Shown one piece after another: positions 1 through 7,635 of a stretch of 10,668 nucleotides of DNA (position 1 is the first letter of the stretch; each line of letters starts with the position of its first letter). Source of the stretch: Zarea fungicola (Eukaryota; Ascomycota; Sordariomycetes; Hypocreales; Cordycipitaceae); NCBI GenBank assembly GCA_900169235.1, contig FWCC01000580.1:10053-20720 (forward strand), read 5' to 3'. Under the pieces are notes generated by a model. It made no database searches, was not told the DNA's origin, and was given only the letters and a program-made list of their open reading frames with translations. Both the position numbers and the translations under genes were made by a program.

Positions 1-325
1 GGAGACTTCCGGCGCCCGCATGGGCAGTTCAAGTCGGCGTCTTCGTGATTGAAGCGCTCGTGATAGTCGGCGAAGTCTCCGTGGTGCGTCCTCGCAGCCA
101 GGAGATATCCTAGCTGCCGTCTCTGGAGTGTTAGCTCTGAAAGTTTCTTTAGTTCAGCCTTCAATTGAAGCCCGTGATAGCTCTCACGATTGAATTCCTT
201 CCACCATCGTTGAAGCGCGATGGCAAGCTCGCTCTTCATGTGTCGTTTGCAGTGTGCGACTGTCGGAAGGTTGTTTCATACTGACATTTTAGCACCTTAG
301 CGAGCCGAACTGGACAAGTCTTGTT
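1..325 (-). pseudogene. 3' part of a LINE ORF2 (region after RNase H), continues beyond the window
   Basis: Reading the minus strand from about 280 to 1 gives a Trp/Leu/Arg-rich segment with a WWKEF stretch, then LLAARTHHGDFADYHERFNH and, at the window edge, the start of a Cys pair (NCPCG). In fungal Tad1-like LINEs this arrangement (LLAARTGHGDFAAYHRRFNHEDA-like motif followed by a Cys/His cluster) is the C-terminal tail of ORF2, downstream of RNase H. The reading frame has a stop (TGA) near 275, and the frame that leads in from the RNase H side differs from the one used by the tail, so at least one frameshift lies at about 265-290. No segment is duplicated with the LINE at 1917-5460: it supplies exactly the part missing there. 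I therefore read it as the same element, split by the insertion at 326-1916. The family call is good. That both pieces were one copy is an inference. Confidence 0.75.
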
Positions 326-895
326 AAGTAAAGAAGCAGGCCCACGTACGCAGACTTATATTTTAAACAGTTCATTCCGCTATTTAATATCGGCTCAAGA
401 TTTCTTCTCCATTCTACCGCTTTCTCGCTGCGGCTCAGGTTAAACGGCTGTATACAGAGCACATCGCCACTCCTTTGCTGACACAGCCCAGCCTGACCAC
501 GCCAGTTACTCCGGCTCCCTTATTAGCATTTAGTGCGCGCTAGTATATACGCTCCGTACTACCCAGCTACGTAGTACAAAGTACCTTATAAGCTTCCTCA
601 TCGTGTTATCATTTGCGGGGATATCTAGATGTAATCACTCAGGACTCAGAAATTTGGTGCTTCCAAAGTTATAACTCACTTCGGTCTGCACCCTACACGC
701 CCGCTACCTTGGTCTCATACATATCAACGAACCCGTTTTTCTAGTCTTATGTTGAAGGTCCTTGACACAAAACATAAGCAGGCCCTAAAGAACCCGCCCG
801 GCCGAGACAGTGAAAAAGCTCCGCAGCCCGCTTAACATTTTTATTTCCTTGTTACCAGGTAGAGGAAGGAGGCATCCCAGCTCGTTACCGAAACG
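326..895. other. non-coding left part of the insertion
   Basis: There is no convincing ORF, RNA gene or repeat here. Composition is mixed, with stops in all frames. A pyrimidine-rich stretch ending in a splice-acceptor-like ttaccag lies at about 852-859, before the ATG at 896. This would fit a promoter and 5' leader for the reading frame that follows, but nothing proves it. Confidence 0.3.
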
Positions 896-1717
896 ATGAC
901 CACCCCATCCGCCCACACTAGTCGCAGACGCAACGAGCGCCGCCGTGTTTCTGCCACAAATTTTGCCAGGCTTCGCCATTATTCGCGCCGGAAAACCGTC
1001 GTTTCCGATCCGTTTCTTTGTTGCACCGCCGGTTACCCTGGTCATAGGGACGAGTACTTGGGACAGGGGCGAGTATCCCATATTGAACTGCTTCAAACTG
1101 GCCTTCTCAGCGTGCAACAACCGAGCAAAAACCGACATCGATCGGTGAATTCACCGGCTTCTTTCAACCGAGCGTATACAAATAAAATCCAAGCAGGAAA
1201 TGCCCCAGGACGATGTTGTCTTAGTCCAGATGCAGCCACGATTGAAGGCTACTATTCTGCCAACCCGTTGTCTCCGCAAGAGCAGCAGAGGCAGCAGCAA
1301 AACAACACGAGCCATCAGCAGCCCATGACGCAGCTGCTGCAGCGGATGCCTCCTGTCATGGCCATGCCTCACGCAAGCACTTTTGATAGTCAAATGATAG
1401 CGGACTCGAGCCTTCTGCAACGACGTGCCAGTTCGTCTCATACCTTTGCGTCCCCAATGCAAGACCAAGAGACTGCCAGACTAATGTCACTAGCCACAGA
1501 CCCGGGATCCTTGCATCAAGCCGCGACAAACAGCAATCCCCGTTTCATGGGGTTCCCGTCGGTACAACATCCTATCAACAACTATCCGATGCTGGATACT
1601 TCCAGTATGGGTGGCATCATGCCTGATGCCACAAGTTACCCTGCGCTCTCTTCCGATTCTATGATGTCGCTCCATGTTTTGCGAGTTGGTCGGCCAGCTC
1701 GTTGCAGTTGTTTCTGA
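896..1717 (+). pseudogene. Gln/Met/Ser-rich reading frame, possible N-terminal fragment of a fungal transcription regulator
   Basis: The open frame is 273 codons long and starts at an ATG in a reasonable context (aaacgATGACC). The first ~115 residues are Arg-rich and look unlike the rest; they may include intron or non-coding sequence. From about residue 117 the protein has a low-complexity, regulator-like composition: EGYYSANPLSPQEQQRQQQ, then Met/Pro/Gln/Ser-rich sequence with many Asp-Ser and Met-Pro pairs up to about residue 260. No DNA-binding, PAS or catalytic domain is visible. The frame ends soon after SSDSMMSLH in a Cys/Arg-rich tail that does not fit. The YYxxxPLSPQEQ-plus-Gln start recalls, from memory, the N terminus of white-collar-1-type LOV/GATA photoreceptors. 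That is only a weak resemblance in low-complexity sequence. The frame sits wholly inside the insertion into the LINE, so it is more likely a captured or broken gene piece than a working gene. Confidence 0.4.
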
Positions 1718-1795
1718 ACGGCAGGTGACGTCAGCAGCTCTGATACAGAGGCTGAAGCTGCCAAAAGAAATTATCAAGGGATCAAACATTATAAT

Positions 1796-1916
1796 GTATC
1801 AGTAGTGTTGCAACGCAACAAAAGCAAGCTGCAGGCAGCTTGCTTGTACCTATAAAGAGGTCTACCTGATCTCTCTAGATAGAGAAGAAGTACACTTGAA
1901 GAATCACATTTTCAAC
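1796..1916. repeat. LTR-like segment at the right end of the insertion
   Basis: This short segment has, in order on the plus strand, a perfect inverted repeat (1822-1845), a TATA-like tataaag at about 1851-1857, a near-palindromic ctctctagatagag stretch and an end in attttcaac at the LINE junction. A hairpin, TATA box, CT/GA palindrome and CAAC-type end are arranged as in short fungal Copia-type LTRs. I see no second copy, no primer-binding site and no gag-pol sequence, so it would be a solo or partial LTR. The left boundary is a guess. Confidence 0.3.
1822..1845. repeat. perfect 11-bp inverted repeat with 2-nt loop
   Basis: The arms aagcaagctgc and gcagcttgctt are exact reverse complements separated by ag. 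They would form a strong hairpin in DNA or RNA. It lies about 6 bp upstream of the TATA-like box in the LTR-like segment. Confidence 0.8.
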
Positions 1917-2370
1917 TGTTGCCGAAAATGCCGGTGTGGCCAGGCGACCATTTGACCGAGAATAGGTATGGGTTTTTGTCTCCAATCTTTTGGAATTCAC
2001 GGAAGCTGGCCTGTGAGGAGTCGGCCGCTGTTGCACCGATGCAGTCAATCACGGACGTATTGTCCATACAGACCGTGATCGGCTCAAGGTGACTGTTCTG
2101 CTGCATGGCTGCTTTCAGTGCGGCTAGTGCGCCGTGTATCTCTGCGTCGAATACTTCTTTTCGTCCCAGCTGTCCGGACCCCCAATCTAGGAGCCGACGA
2201 TGGTGGAAGACGGCAAAGCCGTATCCCGCCGTGTCGGCGTCTGTTTTGGAGCCGTCGCTGAAGACAACGTAGCCTGCGGGTCGTCCTGCGAGCCACTGTT
2301 CGAATTTTGCTACAGCTATCTCTTTGGCATGCCGCTCCCGAGGGCCTTCTACCTGGATGTTGTCGGAGAA
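1917..2370 (-). pseudogene. LINE ORF2: RNase H domain, interrupted by the insertion
   Basis: Translation from about 2370 downwards gives YVVFSDGSKTD (first catalytic Asp), then DAEIHGALAAL (catalytic Glu), then VCMDNTSVID (second Asp) and KWSPGHTGIFGN (the His-containing C-terminal motif). This is a type I RNase H domain, which in these elements follows the reverse transcriptase and degrades the RNA of the RNA:DNA hybrid. It is in a different frame from the RT, so a frameshift lies at about 2360-2375, between RLIPEI on the RT side and DNIQVEGPRERH on this side. The frame stops directly after GIFGN, where the insertion begins. Confidence 0.8.
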
Positions 2371-4437
2371 TCTCTGGGATCAACCTCGGTCGTTCGATCT
2401 TGGTCGTCCGGGAAGCGGTCCGGATGAGTCTTGAGTGTCGCAGGGCCATTCGCTCTGCGATGAGTGGTTTCTCGTTGAGTTCAATTTCCCTTTGTGATTG
2501 TCGGAGCCGCTTACTGATCGGGTGAGCTTTATCGAGCGTGGCGTATCGCACTGCCACGCGTTCTTGTATATGTTGGATCAGGACGTTCGCTGGCGGTATG
2601 CCTGCTTCTTTCCAGAGAAGCTCTACCGGTGTTGTTTTCCACATAGGCAAAATCGCTCTACACGCAAGGTTTAGTACACGTTGTATCTTGCCTAGGTTTG
2701 TCTTTGAGTTGTGGTCTCGTTTGAGAAGCGAGTCGCCCGTGTCTAACCCTGGCAGCCAGGCGTCCAGTCCATAGAACAGGGTTGGAAGAGCCACGGCCCA
2801 TACTGCGCGGCGGGCGGCTGTCGCTGACATGCCTCGCACAGTGTTGCTCATGGTCCGAAGGTGGTTGATTACCCCGCGGGCCTTTTGCGTCCACTTTTCA
2901 ATGTGGTGGTTAAAGGTGAGTCTCTTATCCAGCCAAATACCTAGCCACCGCATAGATTTGGATGCTTGTATTTCCTTGTCGCTATGGTAGATGACGAGTG
3001 ATTCTTTACGATCCGCCTTGCGTCTAGAGAAATGCATAACTTCTGTCTTTGTTGAGTCGAAGTGAATCGCTTCACCCCTGCCCCAAGATTCCATGGCTAC
3101 AATCGCTTCGTTTGGTTGTTTTGCCGTGTCGTCTAGTGAGTCTCCTATAAATAGCATCGCTGTGTCATCTGCGTATCCATATCTCTGGTCCGCGCCGGGG
3201 AGGAAGTAGATTGCTGCTGTTATAAGGATGTAGAGGATTGGGGAGATCGGAGAGCCTTGTGGCAGGCCACACTGCAGTTTCGTGCTAGGTGTGACTGTGT
3301 CTTGGAAGCGTACTTTGGCCAGTCTATCGAGCAGGAAAATGGCTATCCAGCGAACCAGGAAATCGGGCCACCCTTGTTGCCGAAGGCAGAGGATCAGACG
3401 GTTGCGTAGGATCGCATCAAAGGCGCCCATGACATCCTCTGTAACAAGTGCTGCTACTTTTCCGGCTGCAAGTGCCTTTTCTATGTCGTAGATGAGGGAC
3501 ACAACGATGTCTATAGCTGACCGTTTCGGTAGAGCACTCGCCTGGTTTCGGTGAATGATGCCGTGCTTGATGGCGGCGAACGGCATTCGTCTAGCAATCA
3601 CTCGTTCTAGCCCTTTACTGAGACAGGATAGAAGTGATATGGAGCGCCACGTGGATGCGTCGCTGAGATCTCTTTTGTTTGGCTTTGGGATCATAACTAC
3701 CTCCGCCGTCTCAAAGACCGCAGGGTGGTAGCCTATGCACAGTTAGGCGTTGTACAGCGTTGTGAGAGGTCGCGCAACATGAGGCCAGGCGGCCTGGAGC
3801 ATCTTTGTTGTGACCCCGTCCGAGCCTGGGGTGGTGTTCCCGGTTTGCAGGATAGCCTTCTCCCCCGTGGGGATTGTGCTCGTGAAGGGAATCTCTTTTG
3901 TCGGATGGACTGCTTGATGCCATGGGTCGGCGACATCGTCAGATGCCTCGCGGCGTTCTAGTTTCTCCTTGCGTAGTGCCATAGCCTTGTCCATATCCGT
4001 GGAGTAGGCTATACCGTCCACCTGGATCGGGGGCGCTTGTAAACGCTGTCTTGGTTTCATCCACTTTGTCAGCTTGAAGACGTCATTCGGTTCCGTTACC
4101 TCGTTGATGAGGCCGCGCCAGAACTTCTGTCTCGTGCGCTTTATAATACGTTTAAACCTCAGTCTAGCCCGCTGGACGTCCTCGCCTCGTTGGTTCTCGT
4201 AGATGCGCTGTGTGATCCGGAGGTCATCGTAGTCGTCTATGCATTCCTGGTTCCACCATGGGCAGCTCCGGGCGCGGGAGCCTCGGCTCACCCTACCACA
4301 TGCTCTGGCAGAGTCTTGGAGGATCTCCTGCAGCTGTCTGGCCATGTCTTCAACCTGGGCTTGCGAGTGTATGTCCGTAGGGAGCGAATTCACCGCCTTG
4401 CCTACATGGTTTCCGAAAGCCTTGATCTCGTCTGGGT
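2371..4437 (-). pseudogene. LINE ORF2: linker and reverse transcriptase with an in-frame stop
   Basis: One reading frame runs from about 4437 (NYPDEIKAFGNHVGK) to about 2371. It is broken only by a TAA at 3743-3745, directly after a TLYNA motif and before GYHPAVFETAEVVMIPKP. The linker has CPWWNQEC, typical of LINE ORF2 between endonuclease and RT. RT motifs follow in order: WRSISLLSCLSKGLERVIARR, DVMGAFDAILRNRL (motif A Asp), CGLPQGSPISPILY (motif B) and GYADDTAML (motif C, YADD at about 3164-3175), then a thumb region with WLGIWLD. The polymerase active-site residues are present. The apparent Met at 3694 is internal and not a real start. The element is dead as a protein because of the stop and the frameshifts on both sides. 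Confidence 0.85.
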
Positions 4438-5178
4438 AGTTACCCTGACCTTTCCAGTTGTGATTTGTGCAGGCTCACAGCCTGGGATCTCAATCCCAAT
4501 AGTGTAGTGTAAAGATCCTGTCGTGAGGTGGACTTCTACCGTAGCGGAGGCTTCAGGTATATTTGAGAACGCAAGGTCGATTGTGCTGCTCCTTGTCCTG
4601 CGCCTGGGCATGGTTGTTGGCTCATCCGGCTCGTTGAGTATGCGCAGGTCGTGTTTTTCTATCCATTCGAAAATGCGGTTTCCGTCTTGCGAGGCTGGTC
4701 GGTCGGACTGCCACGACCCGTGGAATGCGTTCATGTCGCCGGCGACAATGCAGTTATCTGGCGGGTTCCAGCTTTCCAGGGTTGGAATAATCTCCTCTAC
4801 TTCGGGCCTATTATAGATGTTGAGGATCGTAATGCCGTTCACTTTCACCCATACAAGGTCTCGGTGTCTGGTCGGTGTGATCTGCTCGGCTCGGAGATTA
4901 TCGTCGATCTTCACGTATGTCATAACGCGTGGGCGCGTGTCATTATTACACCAGGCGTCCACTGGGCTAAAGCACAGGAAACCTGGGTGATACTGGGTGC
5001 GACAGAGCTGCTTCTGTTTGTTGTATGACGTGCCGGGTTCCTGCAAGATTATCACATTGAAGCCCTCCATGAACGCGAGCTGGAGGGCGGCGCTGTGAGA
5101 TTCTTTGCATTTATCGACATTAGCCTGGAGCACTCTGATTGTCATTGGTCGGGGGGTTGGTCGTCTTGTTCTATTCAT
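4402..5178 (-). pseudogene. LINE ORF2: N-terminal APE-type endonuclease domain
   Basis: The 258-codon open frame starts with MNRTRRPTPRP. Endonuclease motifs are VLQANVDKCKES (residues 16-27), IILQEPG with the metal-binding Glu at about residue 47, GDMNAFHGSWQSD (147-159) and STIDLAFSN (198-206). The last motif, normally SDH, reads S-L-H at residues 222-224, so the catalytic Asp is replaced. Useful similarity ends at about residue 246. After that the correct frame is the one used by the linker and RT, which puts a frameshift at about 4430-4445. In working elements this domain nicks the target DNA to prime reverse transcription. Confidence 0.8.
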
Positions 5179-5452
5179 TCAAGGATCGGGTCGTCATTTG
5201 TCGTTTTGTCGGTGACTGGTCCCGTCGCCGCGTTGCTTGCGGTGGGCTGCTTGGAGGGGAGTGCCGTTGGGATGTCCGGGCTATGATCTCGTCTCGTATT
5301 GGTTCGTCGCTAGAGGGGTTGGTGTCATCCGAGGGTATAATCTTCTTCCGGGCCGAGTAGGTAAGGAATCTCTTCTTGATGGCGACCATGGGTTGTGCTG
5401 TCCTCCCACGGGTGGTGGTGATCGATCGCTGCTCACCACATTTGTCGCAGTG
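5171..5452 (-). pseudogene. 3' remnant of LINE ORF1
   Basis: The frame is open from a TAG at 5453-5455 down to its own TAG at 5171-5173, about 93 codons. It begins HCDKCGEQR, which could be the end of a CCHC zinc-knuckle region, and continues with a Ser/Pro/Arg/Thr-rich tail (MVAIKKRFLTYSARKK, SPPSSPPQATRRR). This composition and the position directly before ORF2 fit the C terminus of a LINE ORF1 (nucleic-acid-binding Gag-like protein). Its stop overlaps the ORF2 ATG in the string ATGAATAG (5178-5171). The assignment rests mainly on position. Confidence 0.55.
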
Positions 5453-5497
5453 CTACGCAGGGTATAGGGTAAAGAGATCAAAGAGCCTCGCTCGAAA

Positions 5498-6748
5498 TTA
5501 ATTCTTCTCTTTCCGTATTTCCACCTTACAGCCCCCACTAAGAATGCCAACCCGCATAGTCAAGAGCAGATTTCGAGCGGCATTTGAGTGCTGATAAACA
5601 CCGCCATTAAAGAGAGCCGTGGCATCCGTGCCGGTTGCTGAGTCAATGAGAATCCACCCGCCAGGGTGTTTCTTCTTGAAGTTGCTGACATCATAAATAA
5701 AGCCCGCAATGATAATAAGATCCACATTCTTCGATCTGGCTTTAAAATCGTCCCAGCTGATAACAGGAAGCAGCTCAACCGGAGTGCCCCAATCTATAAG
5801 CTTGCGTTTCCTTTCGAGCTGTTTCTCGAGTTGCTGAAAGCGGGCTTTCTCGATCTCGTTAGAACTGAACTGCTGGAGATGAAAAGCCAAACCAAGGTAC
5901 TGCCAAATTTTAATCATCCACTTAGTTGGGTCGTAGTGCCACCACTTAACGGTATTGCGATAGTCAGATGGATATTCATGATGAAAGTTGTGGTAGCCCT
6001 CGCCTAGAGTGACTAAAGCAGTAAAGAAGTGATCGGTTGGAGAATTAGAGCTGGAATAGGGCTGTTCACCGAGCCAGTGAGCGAGACTGTTGACACAGAA
6101 AGTCGCTTGCTGAACAAACCATAAGCGAATGATTCCAGCATAAACTAAACCACCAGGCCAGTCTCCCCATAGGCCACAAATGAACGTGGGGATTATGAAA
6201 GTAGCAAGAATGGCAACTGCTGGGTAGTTTTTATGCTGCCAGATGACAAGAGGGTCCGTGTCAAGGTCCGAAATATCAACACGTCCTATATTCTTTGGAT
6301 TCCTTTTAAAAATCAACCAGCCAATGTGGGCGTGAAAGAAACCTTTATGCACAGTGTATGGATCCTTCTCAGTATCAGTGTAGCGGTGGTGAGCACGATG
6401 ATCACGAACCCATCGCCGTATAGAGTTTTCAAAGGCACCGGCACCGAAGAACGCCAAGTACAACCTCAGAGGAAACGCAGCCCTGTAAGATGAATGGGCC
6501 CAGAGACGATGGTAGCCTTGCCGTGGTGTAAGTATTTGCAAATCAAAAGGGTATCGGGAAATACTAATGAACTGACCAGCTGTGATGCAGATACCAGAGT
6601 TGAGATAGTAAGCAACGGCAAAAATGGCAGTATAGAGGTGCAAAGGTGTCCAGAAAGCGGACAGAAAGCCAAATATAGGAATTATGACAACCACAGTTGT
6701 ATTAAGCCAGTTCATACTTTTATGCCAATTCAAGCTGGTAGAAGGCAT
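5498..6748 (-). CDS. acyl-CoA delta-9-type desaturase with C-terminal cytochrome b5 domain (Ole1 family)
   Basis: Two exons, 6748-6577 and 6516-5498, encode 396 aa. The enzyme would insert a cis double bond into a saturated acyl-CoA in the ER membrane, using electrons from its fused cytochrome b5 domain. All three histidine boxes are present: HRLWAH (residues 60-65), HRAHH (97-101) and HNFHH (233-237). [12 protein letters not shown] (199-210) and [17 protein letters not shown] are diagnostic of the family. Hydrophobic stretches lie at about 18-57 and 157-200. The b5 domain spans about 308-380, with heme-ligand motifs HPGG (341-344) and H367 in [11 protein letters not shown]. The ATG at 6748 precedes [12 protein letters not shown], which aligns with the family start of homology. 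Most fungal homologues, from memory, have some 50 or more extra N-terminal residues, so this is a short paralogue or lacks an upstream exon. Regiospecificity cannot be read from sequence. The LINE begins within about 50 bp of the stop codon. Confidence 0.93.
   Translation of the reverse strand: MPSTSLNWHKSMNWLNTTVVVIIPIFGFLSAFWTPLHLYTAIFAVAYYLNSGICITAGQFISISRYPFDLQILTPRQGYHRLWAHSSYRAAFPLRLYLAFFGAGAFENSIRRWVRDHRAHHRYTDTEKDPYTVHKGFFHAHIGWLIFKRNPKNIGRVDISDLDTDPLVIWQHKNYPAVAILATFIIPTFICGLWGDWPGGLVYAGIIRLWFVQQATFCVNSLAHWLGEQPYSSSNSPTDHFFTALVTLGEGYHNFHHEYPSDYRNTVKWWHYDPTKWMIKIWQYLGLAFHLQQFSSNEIEKARFQQLEKQLERKRKLIDWGTPVELLPVISWDDFKARSKNVDLIIIAGFIYDVSNFKKKHPGGWILIDSATGTDATALFNGGVYQHSNAARNLLLTMRVGILSGGCKVEIRKEKN
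6517..6576 (-). other. 60-nt intron in the desaturase gene (in frame, stop-free)
   Basis: On the minus strand the intron starts GTCAGT and ends GGCAAG, with a branch-like CTTAC about 11 nt before the end. The ORF reads through it, adding 20 residues between ITAG and YHRLWAH. All Ole1-type desaturases I know have [11 protein letters not shown] without a gap, and splicing restores exactly that (phase 1, the Gly codon is split). Confidence 0.88.
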
Positions 6749-6765
6749 GTTGTTACCGGGCGATC

Positions 6766-6876
6766 CTGTAAAATTTCTTACTATCTTATGTTAGCATTCG
6801 TTTGGTAAAGTTTCGCAGCAGGCGGACTGGGCGGCGTTGGCAGTATAAAAAATGTTTTGTTTTTGACTGAACATAC
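6766..6876 (-). other. possible intron in the 5' leader of the desaturase gene
   Basis: On the minus strand, 111 nt run from a canonical GTATGT donor to TTTTACAG, with a consensus branch site GCTAAC about 24 nt before the end. The intron ends 17 nt upstream of the ATG at 6748. An upstream ATG at 6909 opens MFASQDLLLRF but is out of frame with the desaturase after splicing at these sites, so I read this as a 5'-UTR intron. A weaker donor (GTTTTG, four bases upstream of GTATGT) would bring that ATG into frame and give a longer N terminus. Confidence 0.5.
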
Positions 6877-7176
6877 AAAACGTAGAAGCAAGTCCTGAGA
6901 GGCAAACATATAGTGAATGAAATGGATCAATAAATTGCAGCGTTTAATACAAGAATCCGAATCTATAGAGAAGCAGGGAGTTGGTACGCGTAGATTAGAG
7001 ACATACTAAGAGCATGGTAGCTGTTTATCTATTGCCTAATAGTTTAATGAATTACGTAACCGTTTGGTCTGGGTGTCTACTTTAAGTTCTCTAGGTCAAG
7101 CTAAGCATTAGCATGTCTGCATTACAATGTACTTGATATCTATTACAACTGAACCATGAAGAACTCATGTACGTAT

Positions 7177-7284
7177 AAGTTGCTATGAAACAGCATGTTG
7201 CTATGAAACAGCAAGTAAGTATGAAGCAACAAGTTGCTATGAAACAGTAAGGTACTATGAAACAGTAAATTACAATGAAACATT
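7177..7284. repeat. minisatellite: six diverged copies of an 18-bp unit
   Basis: Units start at 7177, 7195, 7213, 7231, 7249 and 7267. The best unit is aagttgctatgaaacagc. Copies 1, 2 and 4 are nearly identical; copies 3, 5 and 6 differ at several bases but keep the atgaaaca/atgaagca core. A further degenerate copy may follow at 7285-7302. Because 18 is a multiple of three, the minus strand stays open across the array and reads as a six-residue repeat of the type CCFIAT. There are no unique spacers, so it is not a CRISPR array. Confidence 0.85.
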
Positions 7285-7635
7285 TTATGACTATCAAGTA
7301 TGAAGTAGTATCGCTATGACCTAATAAGTGGATCTGAGGCGTAATAAAAATGCAAAGTAGTTTGTGCATGTTAAGACTGTGGGTTTTGTGTAAAATGACA
7401 GAATAGACTCAAGTCTACCACACAGTAGAGGGATAACAGATACCATAACATTTAAAAATCAGAGTTGGATGTATAAAATTAGGGGTTGAAAGCAGTTGAT
7501 GTGCTAGGAACATGTAAAGCAACGTGAGAGAGAATCAGTTTCTGTCCCCCGTGCCACACCTGATCAAATTCAAGTTCAACGCAAATAAAAAAAGACAGAT
7601 AAAATTGGTATCTTTTTTCAATATTCTGGCTCATT

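Larger units (their letters stand above)
326..1916. mobile_element. 1.59-kb insertion nested inside the LINE, flanked by a 4-bp direct repeat (TGTT)
   Basis: The LINE RNase H reading frame stops being LINE-like just after its GHTGIFGN motif at about 1919. LINE coding similarity resumes on the far side at about 325. TGTT occurs at 322-325 and again at 1917-1920. Removing the insert plus one repeat copy joins the two LINE parts in the same reading frame at the spacing expected between the RNase H end and the C-terminal tail. The insert ends show no terminal inverted repeats, and the left end shows no resemblance to the LTR-like right end, so the insertion mechanism is unclear. A 4-bp match can arise by chance. 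Alternatives are a gene-capturing element, a chimeric LTR element that lost one LTR, or filler DNA at a repaired break. Confidence 0.6.
1917..5460 (-). mobile_element. degenerate Tad1-like non-LTR retrotransposon (LINE), main part
   Basis: Minus-strand order is ORF1 end, ORF2 APE-type endonuclease, linker with CPWWNQEC motif, reverse transcriptase with YADD, and RNase H. This is the architecture of the Tad1/I-like LINEs common in ascomycetes. Most of ORF1 is missing, as expected for the 5' truncation typical of target-primed reverse transcription. The 3' end continues at 325-1 after the nested insertion and runs out of the window, so the poly-A tail and target-site duplication of the LINE cannot be seen. 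The 5' limit (about 5455-5470) is estimated from where ORF1-like sequence stops. It lies just downstream of the desaturase stop codon, in the same orientation. Confidence 0.85.
6749..7635. promoter_or_regulatory. shared intergenic region between divergent desaturase and elongase genes
   Basis: The two start codons lie 887 bp apart, pointing away from each other. The interval is AT-rich and holds the probable desaturase leader intron, the 18-bp tandem repeats (7177-7284), a TATA-like tataaaa at 7472-7478 on the elongase side (about 160 bp before the ATG), and directly beside it an AGGGG at 7481-7485. AGGGG matches the fungal stress-response element core, but a pentamer is expected often by chance. 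No protein-coding gene is supported here. Confidence 0.45.

Noticed and set aside
1..325. A second, independent LINE copy at the left edge
   Set aside because: It does not repeat any part of the LINE at 1917-5460 and supplies just the missing C-terminal region in the same orientation, so a single split element is simpler. It is not fully excluded.
785..1138. 117-codon minus-strand frame
   Set aside because: No recognisable domain. It overlaps the plus-strand frames in the insertion and has no supporting context.
2200..5467. Several plus-strand open frames of 60-125 codons across the LINE and ORF1 remnant
   Set aside because: They lie antisense to well-supported LINE domains and show no independent protein features.
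7177..7302. CRISPR-like array
   Set aside because: The units are directly adjacent with no unique spacers, and the context is a fungal nuclear genome.
7091..7369. Minus-strand 92-codon frame with a repeated CCFIAT-type peptide as a real gene
   Set aside because: The repeat arises from an 18-bp minisatellite, which stays open because its unit is a multiple of three. Outside the array the sequence shows no family features, and it lies in a promoter region.
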